Counted from the stretch's first letter, positions 8,901 through 17,204 are shown. The stretch is DNA of 64,000 nucleotides from an uncultured Roseovarius sp. (GCF_947259555.1 NZ_CAMYMD010000104.1:38132-102131), one strand, 5' to 3'. Notes: generated by a model from the sequence alone, not told the origin. Made by a program: numbers and translations.

Positions 8901-9689
8901 ATGACTAACAGACGTCAATTCATGACCGGACTGCCGGTCGCGGCGGCTGCTGGAGTGACCGCCGGGTTCTACACCACGCCGGGAAGTTCCAAGGAGCGCG
9001 CAGACGAGGCCCGCAAGGCCGCCCTTGCAAAAGTGCGAGAGGCCAACGCGAGTTTGCACCCCAACGAGATGCCGGCGCTTTGCAACCCGGTCAACAGCGG
9101 CGGGGTCATCGACTCTGCGGTGAACGACTCGTTCCCCAATGTGATGATGGTCAATCAGGACGGGCTCGGGATGTCCTTCTACGAGGGCTTTATCGAGAAC
9201 AAGGTCGTGATGCTGCACTTCATGAGCCTCAAGGACGAGGCGCATTTCCCGATCACCCGCAACCTGTCCAAGGTCGTCGCCGAGCTTGGCGACAAGGTGG
9301 GGCGCGATGTGTTCGTGTATTCGATCTCGCGTGATCCTTTGCATGACACGCCGGCGCTGATGCAGGCTTATGCCCAGGAACTCGGTGCGCCGAAGGGGTG
9401 GCATTTCCTGACGGGAACGCCGCAGCACTGTGCCGATCTCGCGTTCCGGATGTATCGAATGAGCCATTCGACGCTACCCGGCAAGCGCAAGGTCGATGTC
9501 GTGTTCTACGGCAATGGCAGCGCGGGCCTCTGGGGCTCTTTCCCCTGGGATGTCCAGCCCGACGATGCCGCCAACCGTGTCACTTGGGTCATGCCGCAGA
9601 AGACGCCCGAACCGGGTGAGAAACTGCGTCGCGCCGGTCCGCGTGTGTTCAGCATGAACGACAGGCAGAACCATAACCGCGAAGTCTGA
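8901..9689 (+). CDS. SCO/thioredoxin-fold-like exported protein lacking the CxxxC copper motif
   Basis: The protein has 262 residues starting MTNRRQFMTGLPVAAAAG, a good Tat signal motif (RRQFM). The body resembles SCO1/SenC proteins: VVMLHFMSLKDEAHFPITRNL sits where SCO proteins carry CxxxCP, followed by VFVYSISRDPLHDTPALMQ and GWHFLTG. Both copper-binding cysteines are absent at that site, so it probably does not bind copper as a normal SCO protein does. It may be a dedicated assembly partner of the oxidase 45 bp upstream. The Shine-Dalgarno is AGAGG. Confidence 0.7.
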   Translation: MTNRRQFMTGLPVAAAAGVTAGFYTTPGSSKERADEARKAALAKVREANASLHPNEMPALCNPVNSGGVIDSAVNDSFPNVMMVNQDGLGMSFYEGFIENKVVMLHFMSLKDEAHFPITRNLSKVVAELGDKVGRDVFVYSISRDPLHDTPALMQAYAQELGAPKGWHFLTGTPQHCADLAFRMYRMSHSTLPGKRKVDVVFYGNGSAGLWGSFPWDVQPDDAANRVTWVMPQKTPEPGEKLRRAGPRVFSMNDRQNHNREV

Positions 9690-9693
9690 TCCA

Positions 9694-9717
9694 TGGCTCC
9701 GGGCAACCGGGAAGCCA
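9694..9717 (+). other. Intercistronic hairpin with GCAA loop
   Basis: TGGCT-CCGG (9694-9702) pairs with CCGG (9707-9710) and AGCCA (9713-9717) around a GCAA tetraloop, with a two-base bulge. It lies between two genes of the oxidase module with no T-tract, so it more likely affects mRNA stability than termination. Confidence 0.4.
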
Positions 9718-9740
9718 GAACAGTATTTGAATCGGAGACA

Positions 9741-11663
9741 ATGAAAATGTTTCGTAAATCCATAAGAGTGGCCGCGGTGATGGCATTGCCCGCCGGTGCC
9801 ATGATGGGGGGGGCACCCGTCTGGGCCCAGACCCCATTCGACCTGAACATGTTCTGTGACGTGTCAGGCCATGCCAATGGCGGTCAGCAGCCGCGTGTTC
9901 CGTTTGAAACCCGGGTGACAGAGGGCAACAGCTCGACGCTCCAGACGGCAACCGGTTTCGCGGTATTCCCCGAGGGCGACAGCTTTGGCACCAACCCGCC
10001 CAACATGCTGCCGACAGTCTATGAGAACGCCAAGACGTGCCGGGGCAACGAGATCCCCAATACCCTGCCGTCGACGCCGGACAACCCCTACAACCTGCAC
10101 GATGATCCGGTCATTCGTCAGATCAACAAGACGTCTCCGACGGATGATCTCGACTGGATCATGGATCAACTCGAGGGCATTTCGAAACCGCACCAGATCT
10201 GCCGCAATTTCCGGGGCTACACGCATTGCTATAACTATCCCCGGCGTGTCGCACCGAACCATATGCGCACCCTGGCGCGGCGTGCCGTCGATATCATCGA
10301 GGGCAATGAGATGAAGGGCCGTTTCAGCGAGCGCGAATACGAAGGCTTTCCGCTGCTGCACTATTTCGGCGGGCTCAAGACCAAGGCCGTTGATCCCGAG
10401 ACCAAGTCGGTCAAGATTACGCAGCTCTGGTATGACACCCACATTGAATCGGACACTGCCTATATCGATCCGACCGTGGTCAACGATGAGGAGTGGACGA
10501 TCGAATATGTCGTCAAGATCCTCAACCGCGGCCATGAAGACTTTGCGCCCTATGCGATGTTCTTCGATGATTGGACCGAACTGGACCTGACCGATCTCGG
10601 CGGGCCCGATCTGACCCAGGGCGGCACGGCCTTTCCGCGGGTGCCCAATATCGGGATGGACCAGACGTTTTTCCCGATGGAAGAGGGGCTTGAGTACACG
10701 CTCAACATGAAGATGCCGCCGGCACGCTTCTGGAACCTCAGCTACCACTGGGGCTGGCGCAACCACCCGCCGCGCGTTCAGGTGACAGAGAACGTGCTCG
10801 TGCCGCTGCGCAACGGCCTGCCTCGAAACGCCGCGGAAATTGGCGTATTCGGTCAGAACCCGCGCGAGAGCGAAGAGACAAAACTCGCGGCTATCGGGAT
10901 GATCGGTGACACGGCCCCGGCCAAGCGGATGTGGCAGATGTTCCGTGAACTTGGCGGAATGACCGTGAACCGCCGCAATCGCCATAGCTTTGGCGGTCTG
11001 AACGGGTCGATCATTCAGGCCCAGATGAAGCTGATCCGTCAGGCATTCGCTGACTGGCAGAACCGCAAACGTCTTCCAACCGGTTATGAAATGGCCGAGG
11101 ATGCCGACGTCACCGTGCTTTTCCTGAACAATACCATGTATGGCCAGCTCAAGGGCCACGATGGTGATGCCGAGGTGCGGCTGGACGAAGGTGTCTGGGA
11201 CAAGCGTGGCGACACGATGAACATTCAGCTTCTGAATGGCGATTACTACGTGCATGCCTATGTCCTGGTGGATTTCGGCGGCCTGCGCGGGTGGGAGAAT
11301 ACCTTCCACAACACCCTGCCGGTCGGCGGTGCTGGTCCTCTGTTCACCTTCGGGCGCAACTACTTCTGGATCCATGTCGCGGGGAATGGTCCGATCCCGG
11401 TGCCGCCTGCGGCGCGCCCGGAACAGTCGGCCCCAACGCCGGTCAACGATACGATCTGGCAAGTGTCCGACAATCGCAGCCTGCGCAACAACTTCCTGAA
11501 TGCCTGGGGCGGCATGCAGCAGGAGTTGAACGACTACGTGAACGTAGACGGTGTCGGCGAACACCATCTGGAGGTGGAGTTCAGCTATGAGCCGTCGCGG
11601 CGCCTGCGCATGTACCAGTTCGATGCGTTGCATCACGATGTTGCGGTGTGGTCTGTCCACTAG
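9741..11663 (+). CDS. Exported protein of unknown function in the oxidase module
   Basis: The protein has 640 residues from ATG 9741, or 638 from ATG 9747, which is better spaced from the GGAG at 9734. It has a clear Sec signal peptide ending ...GAPVWAQ. The mature part has cysteines in FCDVSGH, KTCRGN and HQICRNFRGYTHCYNY, which could form disulfides. It also has aromatic and His-rich stretches such as NLSYHWGWRNHPPRVQV and FDALHHDVAVWSVH. I do not recognise a domain, and there is no CxxCH. Position between the SCO-like and SCO genes suggests a structural or metal-handling partner of the oxidase. A run of eight G lies in the signal-peptide codons (9806-9813). Confidence 0.75.
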   Translation: MKMFRKSIRVAAVMALPAGAMMGGAPVWAQTPFDLNMFCDVSGHANGGQQPRVPFETRVTEGNSSTLQTATGFAVFPEGDSFGTNPPNMLPTVYENAKTCRGNEIPNTLPSTPDNPYNLHDDPVIRQINKTSPTDDLDWIMDQLEGISKPHQICRNFRGYTHCYNYPRRVAPNHMRTLARRAVDIIEGNEMKGRFSEREYEGFPLLHYFGGLKTKAVDPETKSVKITQLWYDTHIESDTAYIDPTVVNDEEWTIEYVVKILNRGHEDFAPYAMFFDDWTELDLTDLGGPDLTQGGTAFPRVPNIGMDQTFFPMEEGLEYTLNMKMPPARFWNLSYHWGWRNHPPRVQVTENVLVPLRNGLPRNAAEIGVFGQNPRESEETKLAAIGMIGDTAPAKRMWQMFRELGGMTVNRRNRHSFGGLNGSIIQAQMKLIRQAFADWQNRKRLPTGYEMAEDADVTVLFLNNTMYGQLKGHDGDAEVRLDEGVWDKRGDTMNIQLLNGDYYVHAYVLVDFGGLRGWENTFHNTLPVGGAGPLFTFGRNYFWIHVAGNGPIPVPPAARPEQSAPTPVNDTIWQVSDNRSLRNNFLNAWGGMQQELNDYVNVDGVGEHHLEVEFSYEPSRRLRMYQFDALHHDVAVWSVH

Positions 11664-11683
11664 GCGACGTTCTTGAAACGGGG

Positions 11684-11705
11684 CTGGCGGCATCCCTGCC
11701 GCCAG
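11684..11705 (+). terminator. Intercistronic stem-loop, possible partial terminator
   Basis: A perfect 9-bp stem, CTGGCGGCA (11684-11692) and TGCCGCCAG (11697-11705), has a TCCC loop and is followed by a pyrimidine-rich stretch ending in TTTT. It lies between the unknown exported gene and the SCO gene. It may reduce read-through or protect the upstream mRNA, giving more oxidase than chaperone. Confidence 0.5.
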
Positions 11706-11750
11706 TCCTCCTCTCATTTTGAGACATTACTTTCTCGATGGAGACTTGAA

Positions 11751-12641
11751 ATGACCAAGACCATGGCCAACCTCCGCATCGCGCCCGCCCATGTCCTCGG
11801 GCTGGCGTTTCTTGCATTTGCGGCCTCAAACCCCGCCATGGCGGATCATCCGGGCCATGACATGCCGGCTGAGCACAGTCACGATCATCAGACGGGGCAC
11901 TCGCATACAGATGATCACGGCAGCGATCCTGATGTGAAACACGGTCAGGCGGACTCTATGGCGGGCCATGCCGACCACACGGCGGGTCATGGGGATCATA
12001 CGGCAGATCATGCCGATCACGGCGACCATGCTGCGGATCACGGCGACCATGCCGCCATGGATCACCGCATGCCGGACCACCTCGGTATGGATGACGCCAA
12101 CACCCAGGAGGCCGCGATGCGTCCGGATGGGTTTCAGTACAAGCGTGGCTTCAACGATTATGAAATGCCCGCCCTCACACTGCGCAATCAGGGCGCCCAG
12201 AAGGTCAATTTTGCTGAGCTGATGGAGTATGACGGCCCGGTCCTGCTTAACTTCATCTTCACAAGCTGCGCCACGATTTGCCCGGTCATGAGCGCGACCT
12301 TTGGCCAGACACAGCAGGATCTGGCGACCATAGACGACAATTACCTCATGGTCTCGATTTCGATTGACCCCGAGTATGACACACCCCGGCGGCTGCGCGA
12401 CTATGCCGTGCTGCACGACGCGCGTGACAACTGGGTCATGCTCACCGGCCAATTCGACGATATCTTTTCCGTCGTGCGGGCCTTCGATGCCGTCTACAAG
12501 GGGGAGAACAAGATGTATCATCGCCCTCTGACATTCCTGCGCGCAGGTGCTGACGCGCCCTGGCTTCGTCTCGAAGGGCTGCTCAGCTCAGAGGAGCTCG
12601 CCGAGGAATACGCCCAAATGCTGCGGCCAGAGGTGAATTGA
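11751..12641 (+). CDS. SCO1/SenC-family copper chaperone with His-rich N-terminal stretch
   Basis: The protein has 296 residues from ATG 11751 (GGAG seven bases upstream) and a Sec signal peptide. Residues of about 31-108 are dominated by His and Asp in repeats of the type DH-x-GDHxADHGDH, a likely metal-binding or storage region. The SCO domain follows with FIFTSCATICPVM (Cys173 and Cys177), VSISIDPEYDTPRRLRDYA and a conserved His (His257 in KMYHRPLTFL). SCO proteins bind copper in the periplasm and deliver it to oxidases. Here the likely client is the multicopper oxidase of the same module. The stop overlaps the next ATG by one base. Confidence 0.9.
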   Translation: MTKTMANLRIAPAHVLGLAFLAFAASNPAMADHPGHDMPAEHSHDHQTGHSHTDDHGSDPDVKHGQADSMAGHADHTAGHGDHTADHADHGDHAADHGDHAAMDHRMPDHLGMDDANTQEAAMRPDGFQYKRGFNDYEMPALTLRNQGAQKVNFAELMEYDGPVLLNFIFTSCATICPVMSATFGQTQQDLATIDDNYLMVSISIDPEYDTPRRLRDYAVLHDARDNWVMLTGQFDDIFSVVRAFDAVYKGENKMYHRPLTFLRAGADAPWLRLEGLLSSEELAEEYAQMLRPEVN

Positions 12642-14329
12642 TGTCTCGACGACGGCTTACGGCGATCATGCGTCGGATCGGTTTTGCATTGGCTTTGGTC
12701 TCGGCCCCGTTCTGCGCGACGGCCGGGCAGGCGGGCGATGCTGAACTAGGGCGCAAACTCTACTGGGACGGGATCGGAGCAGACGGTCAGCCGATCACCG
12801 GTATCACACAGGGTGACGTGAAAATCTCGGGCACGCAATTCTCCTGCGTCAACTGCCACCGCCCGAGCGGCTTCGGGACCTCCGAGGGCGGCAATTACGT
12901 GCCGCCCATCATCGGCGAGGTGCTTTTCGAGAAGAAGACTCCCAACCGTAACCGAATGTTCAAGGATCTTTATCAAGAGGTGCAGCCGCCCGGATTCTGG
13001 GCGCGGGTACGGTCGCCACGCATGCGGCCCGCTTATGACGACGAGCTTTTGGCGCGCGCGCTCAGCGACGGGGTCGATGCGGCTGGCCACGAATTCGATC
13101 CGATCATGCCACGCTATGACCTGACCGCGGCGGATGTGGCCAATCTCTCGGCTTTTCTCAAGACGCTGTCGACCGAGATCGACCCGGGTGTGACCGGTCG
13201 CGAAATCCATTTCGCAACCATCATCGGCCCTGACGCCGATCCGGCCGAAGCTGATGCAATGGTCCGCACCCTCGAGCTTTTCTTCGAGTGGATGAACAAG
13301 GATACAGAGGGCGATACCCGCAACCCGACGTTCTCGCCCAATTACCGGTCCAATTTCATCTCCGCCTACCGCTACTGGCGTTTGCACGTCTGGCAGCTCG
13401 ACGGTCCGCCGGAAACGTGGCGGGATCAACTCGAGGCGAAATATGCCGATCAGCCTGTCTTCGCGAGCGTCAGCGGCCTGGTCGAGGGCCCTTGGGATGC
13501 CATCGGCGGGTTTTGCGACGACAAGCGTTTGCCCTGCATCTTTCCCAATACCGAATTGCCGACGCCCGGCGAGGGGCGCTATGGATATTCGGTTTACTTC
13601 AACCGGGGTTTGCCGCTCGAGGCCGAGGCGCTGGCGGTCCACCTGGGCGATCAGCCAACGGCCCCCACCCGTGTCGTGCAGATCCATGGCACCGGGCCGC
13701 AAGGCACGCGCCCATCCCGCGCATTCGCGGAAACCATGGGGTTTGTTCTGCCGGATACGGCCCTGGAAACACGCGCTTATGAAGGTGCCGATGGCCTCGC
13801 CGCCGCGCTTGCCGATCAATCTGCCGATACAACGCTGGTGATCTGGCCGCAGGACGTGGAAGAAGCGGTCGCTGTGATCGCGGATAGTCCGCCCGCGCAA
13901 ACGCGCATCTTCCTGCCCTCGGCGGCCAAGGATTCGGCGCTCGGGGTCTTTTCGCCTGAACTTATGGCCCAGACCCGACTGGTCTGGCCCTATGACAAAC
14001 CCGGCTCTTACCACCCAAGAAAGTACCGCATTCGGGGCTGGATGCACACCCGGCGCCTTGAGGTGTCTCATCCCCGTATCCAATTGCAGACCTACTATGC
14101 ACTGACCATGATCGAGTTTGGTCTTATGCACGCGATTGATGATTTTTATCGTGATTATGTTCTTGAAATCATTGAACATGAGGCAGAGAATGAGCTAAAT
14201 CCCGGGACCCATCCGGAATTGGGATTGGGTCCGGGACAACGGTTTGCGTCCAAAGGAGCTTTCATTGCGGAATTGGCACCCGAAGAGCGTGTCGGATACC
14301 GCGTTGTCAGTGAGTGGATCGTACCCTAG
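12641..14329 (+). CDS. Monohaem cytochrome c fused to a periplasmic-binding-like domain
   Basis: The protein has 562 residues from ATG 12641, overlapping the SCO stop in TGATG. TTG 12638 is a less likely start. A signal peptide is followed by one haem site CVNCH (residues 69-73), with Met156 in DPIMPRYDL as the probable sixth ligand. From about residue 185 (REIHFATIIGPDADP) the rest resembles the type-1 periplasmic-binding fold of branched-chain amino-acid binding proteins. It ends with LGLGPGQRFASKGAFIAEL. The cytochrome may receive or donate electrons for the oxidase, and the second domain may dock or sense a ligand. That split of roles is inference. Confidence 0.8.
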   Translation: MSRRRLTAIMRRIGFALALVSAPFCATAGQAGDAELGRKLYWDGIGADGQPITGITQGDVKISGTQFSCVNCHRPSGFGTSEGGNYVPPIIGEVLFEKKTPNRNRMFKDLYQEVQPPGFWARVRSPRMRPAYDDELLARALSDGVDAAGHEFDPIMPRYDLTAADVANLSAFLKTLSTEIDPGVTGREIHFATIIGPDADPAEADAMVRTLELFFEWMNKDTEGDTRNPTFSPNYRSNFISAYRYWRLHVWQLDGPPETWRDQLEAKYADQPVFASVSGLVEGPWDAIGGFCDDKRLPCIFPNTELPTPGEGRYGYSVYFNRGLPLEAEALAVHLGDQPTAPTRVVQIHGTGPQGTRPSRAFAETMGFVLPDTALETRAYEGADGLAAALADQSADTTLVIWPQDVEEAVAVIADSPPAQTRIFLPSAAKDSALGVFSPELMAQTRLVWPYDKPGSYHPRKYRIRGWMHTRRLEVSHPRIQLQTYYALTMIEFGLMHAIDDFYRDYVLEIIEHEAENELNPGTHPELGLGPGQRFASKGAFIAELAPEERVGYRVVSEWIVP

Positions 14330-14358
14330 GTTTTGAGTAATGGGCCTTGTGGTACGTA

Positions 14359-14394
14359 GTGGGCGGTAGGGTGACCTGCCGCCCACGTCTTTTT
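14359..14394 (+). terminator. Rho-independent terminator of the oxidase module
   Basis: A 12-bp stem (14359-14370 with 14375-14386, one T·G pair) has a GTGA loop and is followed by GTCTTTTT. It starts 30 bases after the cytochrome stop and faces the convergent prepilin peptidase gene. It marks the end of the oxidase transcription unit. Confidence 0.85.
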
Positions 14395-14404
14395 CGACGT
14401 CTTG

Positions 14405-15157
14405 TCAAACGGCGGGCCAGACCCAGACCAAAGCGGCTGCAAGGGCCAGATACGCACCGAAGGCAATCGCCTGATCGCCGCCCGGACGCGCGCCACGCCA
14501 GACCGCGCCCAGCAGGGCCACCCCCAATGCGAGAACGGCCGCCGTCAATGTCACGACCGGCAGAGCCATCGCACCGAGTCCGGCTCCGATGCCGGCCATC
14601 ATCTTGACGTCACCCAGCCCAAGCCCCTCCCGGCCGCGCAGCGCGCGATACGCAATGCGAAGCGCCAGAAACACACCAGCACCGACGCCCGCGCCAATGA
14701 AAGCGCCCGCCAAATCGCGACCGGGGTCTTCCCATGCCAGACCAAAGCCTGTCATGAGTAACAGGCCGGTCAGTGCATCGGGCAGACGGAATACCGACAA
14801 ATCACAGACCATCAAACCCATCAGAGTCCAGAGCCAAATTGCCCCCAATGCCATGTGCATCGGCGATTGAGCCACCCAGACCGCCACCACCGCAAGAGCC
14901 ACGCCCGCCAACTCGCAATAGAACACCTGTTTCGGAATCTTGGCCCCACAGGTCCGGCATTTGCCCGCGAGCCAGAGCCACGAAAAGACCGGCACCTTGT
15001 CGAGCCAGCCAATCCGCGTGCCGCAACACCGGCAGCGCGAGGGTGGACTGACAATGCTCTCACCATGCACAAGCCGATCGGCCCACGCACACAAGAATGA
15101 ACCTGCCGCCGCGCCGCAAACGATCAGGAAAAAGGCCAGATGAGCGGCTGCGGACAT
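14405..15157 (-). CDS. gspO: Type IV prepilin peptidase / N-methyltransferase (GspO/PilD)
   Basis: A 250-residue membrane enzyme that cleaves and N-methylates pseudopilin leaders at the inner membrane. It has two CxxC pairs (CRCC and CRTC) in the cytoplasmic zinc domain. The two catalytic aspartates are in CDLSVFRLPDALT and GLGLGDVKMMAGIGAG, and there are several membrane helices. It is transcribed opposite to, and divergently from, gspG, whose product is its substrate. GGAG five bases upstream supports the start. Confidence 0.92.
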   Translation of the reverse strand: MSAAAHLAFFLIVCGAAAGSFLCAWADRLVHGESIVSPPSRCRCCGTRIGWLDKVPVFSWLWLAGKCRTCGAKIPKQVFYCELAGVALAVVAVWVAQSPMHMALGAIWLWTLMGLMVCDLSVFRLPDALTGLLLMTGFGLAWEDPGRDLAGAFIGAGVGAGVFLALRIAYRALRGREGLGLGDVKMMAGIGAGLGAMALPVVTLTAAVLALGVALLGAVWRGARPGGDQAIAFGAYLALAAALVWVWPAV

Positions 15158-15203
15158 GGGGTCTCCGATGTGGTAAAAACGGGACAGGAAAGCATGGCGG
15201 CGA

Positions 15204-15232
15204 TTGTCAGGCGGGCAAGGGTACTCTATGAT
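15204..15232 (+). promoter_or_regulatory. Sigma-70-type promoter for the gspG operon
   Basis: TTGTCA (15204-15209) and TATGAT (15227-15232) are separated by 17 bases, close to consensus. A transcript from about 15239 would have a leader of about 45 bases before the gspG ATG at 15285. Confidence 0.6.
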
Positions 15233-15284
15233 TCCCGTAGCATTCTATACGTATTCACGGACAGATTTTACCATGGAAATCAAT

Positions 15285-15740
15285 ATGTCACGCCTCCCGC
15301 TCTCGTCGGCACGTCAGCGCGCCAGCGACTCCGGCTTTTCGCTGCTTGAATTGATGGTGGTGGTGGTCATCATGTCGATTCTGGCGCTCGTGGTGATGCC
15401 CCGCATCATCGACCGTCCGGATCAGGCGCGGGTGGCGCGCGTGCAGTCCGATTTGGCGGTTCTGTCCGGGGCGGTGAAACTCTACAAGCTCGATAATTTT
15501 CGCTATCCGTCCACCGAACAGGGGCTGCGCGCCCTCGTGGAGGTGCCGACGACGGCCCCGGTGCCGCAAAACTATGCCTCGAGCGGCTATATAGACCGCC
15601 TGCCCGAGGACCCATGGGGTAGCGAGTACCAGTATCTTCAACCGGGTGTTCATGACGAGTTTGACATCTTCACCCTTGGGGCCGACGGTGTCGCCGGCGG
15701 CTCTGGTGTCGACGCGGATATCGGTTCATGGGGCGAGTGA
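15285..15740 (+). CDS. gspG: Type II secretion major pseudopilin GspG
   Basis: The protein has 151 residues from ATG 15285, with GGAA six bases upstream. ATG 15273 is possible; earlier starts overlap the promoter. A short leader ends SDSG before FSLLELMVVVVIMSILAL, the classic prepilin cleavage site with Glu at +5. The C-terminal region has the pattern of major pseudopilins (YPSTEQGLRALV, LPEDPWGSEYQY, DIFTLGADG), including the calcium-site loop. GspG polymerises into the periplasmic pseudopilus that pushes folded cargo through GspD. It is the first gene of gspGHIJKLMN. Confidence 0.95.
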   Translation: MSRLPLSSARQRASDSGFSLLELMVVVVIMSILALVVMPRIIDRPDQARVARVQSDLAVLSGAVKLYKLDNFRYPSTEQGLRALVEVPTTAPVPQNYASSGYIDRLPEDPWGSEYQYLQPGVHDEFDIFTLGADGVAGGSGVDADIGSWGE

Positions 15741-16216
15741 AACCGGCTTCCGATCGAGGGTTTTCGCTGCTTGAAATGGTCGTCGTGGTTGCGGTGATCG
15801 CTGTGCTGTCGGTCACGGCCACCTTTGCGATTACGGATCGCAGCAGGGGCGAAGGAGATGAAAGGCGCTTTGCCGCCGCCTATGACCGGTTGCGTGACGC
15901 GGCCATTCTGGGACAACAGCCGCAGGGTTTGACGCTTGTGCCAGGAGGGTGGCTAGTGCTGGTGCCACCGGCCCCTGACGCGCTCCAAGGAGGATGGCTA
16001 CCATTTGGAAAAAAACAGAAGTTTCGGGGAGAGGCCCGCTTTGACGGGCCCGATGGAGCGGTTCTTCCGCAAGAGTTGCCCCGCGTTCCCCGCCCCGATT
16101 TCGTGTTTTTGCCGGATGGTCAGGTCAGCACATTCGAGGTGACATTCATCGGCAACGAGACTATCAGCCGATGCCGGTCCGCCGGTGTTCTCGGGCTGGA
16201 ATGCGAGGACGCATGA
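15728..16216 (+). CDS. gspH: Type II secretion minor pseudopilin GspH
   Basis: The protein has 162 residues and overlaps gspG by 13 bases. The prepilin leader MGRVKPASDRG is cleaved before FSLLEMVVVVAVIAVLS. The globular part is typical in length for GspH and ends with two cysteines (SRCRSAGVLGLECEDA) that may form a disulfide. Minor pseudopilins cap or initiate the pseudopilus. Confidence 0.85.
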   Translation: MGRVKPASDRGFSLLEMVVVVAVIAVLSVTATFAITDRSRGEGDERRFAAAYDRLRDAAILGQQPQGLTLVPGGWLVLVPPAPDALQGGWLPFGKKQKFRGEARFDGPDGAVLPQELPRVPRPDFVFLPDGQVSTFEVTFIGNETISRCRSAGVLGLECEDA

Positions 16217-16587
16217 ACCGGCGATGCGATATCGGAACGCGTGGCATCACCCTGCTCGAATTGGTGATTGCGGTTTTCGTTCTCTCCATCGGCACGATAG
16301 CGGCACTGCGCAGCGCCGATCACGCGGGCCGGGCTTTGGGCGGCGAAGCGGCGCGCGTCATGGCCCTGCAAGTGGCGTTGAACAGGGCGGAGGAATACCG
16401 CCTGTTAGGCGCCCGCGCGGCAACCACCTTGCCGCGTTCGGTTGCTTTCGGCCCATATCAATGGCAGCTTGATATTTCAGAGGAGATCACGCGCGCTGGA
16501 TTGACCGAGGCCTCGATCACCACGCGGGCCCCCGACCAGCCCGGAGCGCGCCTCGTGGTCATCGCCAGAACCGAGGTGGTGCAATGA
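16213..16587 (+). CDS. gspI: Type II secretion minor pseudopilin GspI
   Basis: The protein has 124 residues from ATG 16213, which overlaps the gspH stop in ATGA and has CGAGGA upstream. A longer frame from 16171 has no support. The prepilin motif is GTRG before ITLLELVIAVFVLSIGT. GspI nucleates the tip complex with GspJ and GspK. Confidence 0.87.
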   Translation: MNRRCDIGTRGITLLELVIAVFVLSIGTIAALRSADHAGRALGGEAARVMALQVALNRAEEYRLLGARAATTLPRSVAFGPYQWQLDISEEITRAGLTEASITTRAPDQPGARLVVIARTEVVQ

Positions 16588-17204
16588 CCCATACCAACAC
16601 CTCGGATCGCGGTCTGACCCTTTTGGAGCTGGTGGCGGTTCTTTCGATCTTTGCGCTTGTCGCGGTGATGGGTCTGCAATCTCTGAGCGGCATGATGCAT
16701 GCGCGTGACCGGCTTGCCGAGGCCGACGAGCAGGCGGCCGCTCTTGCACGCGGCCTGACACTGCTGCGTGAAGATCTCAAATCGGCCGATGCGGCCGCGT
16801 TCTGGCCGCCAGCCACGATAGAGCCACAACCGGCGTTTCTCGATTTCAGTGCTGCACAAGGCTGGTTCGCGCTGACGACTGCCGGACGGGCCGTGCTGCC
16901 CGAGATGCAGGCGGCGGGGCAGGCCCGTGTAATCTGGCGGCATGACCGCGAGGCCGAGCGACTGACGCGGCAGGCATGGCCGGTTCTGCGCCCGGCCTCG
17001 GATGCCGCGCTCTTGCCAGAGACCACCGTGTTCGAACGTATTGCCGGACTGCGGCTACGCGCCTATGCCAGTCTTGAAGAAGGCTGGGTGGCGGGATGGG
17101 GGCAACCCGACCTTCCACTGCGTCCGGCCCTGCCGAAGGCGATCGAGGTCGATCTGGAGTCGTCGGCCTATGGCCCGCTCCGCGTCGTAGTGGCCTATCC
17201 ATGA
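16584..17204 (+). CDS. gspJ: Type II secretion minor pseudopilin GspJ
   Basis: The protein has 206 residues and is coupled to gspI by an ATGA overlap. The leader ends SDRG before LTLLELVAVLSIFALVAV. The region RGLTLLREDLKSADAAAFWP matches the GspJ pattern of a long helix followed by the globular head. It is part of the GspIJK tip. Confidence 0.88.
   Translation: MTHTNTSDRGLTLLELVAVLSIFALVAVMGLQSLSGMMHARDRLAEADEQAAALARGLTLLREDLKSADAAAFWPPATIEPQPAFLDFSAAQGWFALTTAGRAVLPEMQAAGQARVIWRHDREAERLTRQAWPVLRPASDAALLPETTVFERIAGLRLRAYASLEEGWVAGWGQPDLPLRPALPKAIEVDLESSAYGPLRVVVAYP

Noticed and set aside
6984..9467. 827-codon open frame on the minus strand opposite the multicopper oxidase
   Set aside because: It mirrors the codon pattern of the plus-strand genes, spans two of them, and has no recognisable domain or ribosome site. 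All four copper motifs are on the plus strand.
15204..15284. Longer gspG start at 15204
   Set aside because: The extra 27 codons overlap a good -35/-10 promoter and would give an abnormally long prepilin leader.
16171..16212. Longer gspI start
   Set aside because: ATG 16213 has a ribosome site, overlaps the gspH stop in the same ATGA pattern as its neighbours, and gives a normal leader.
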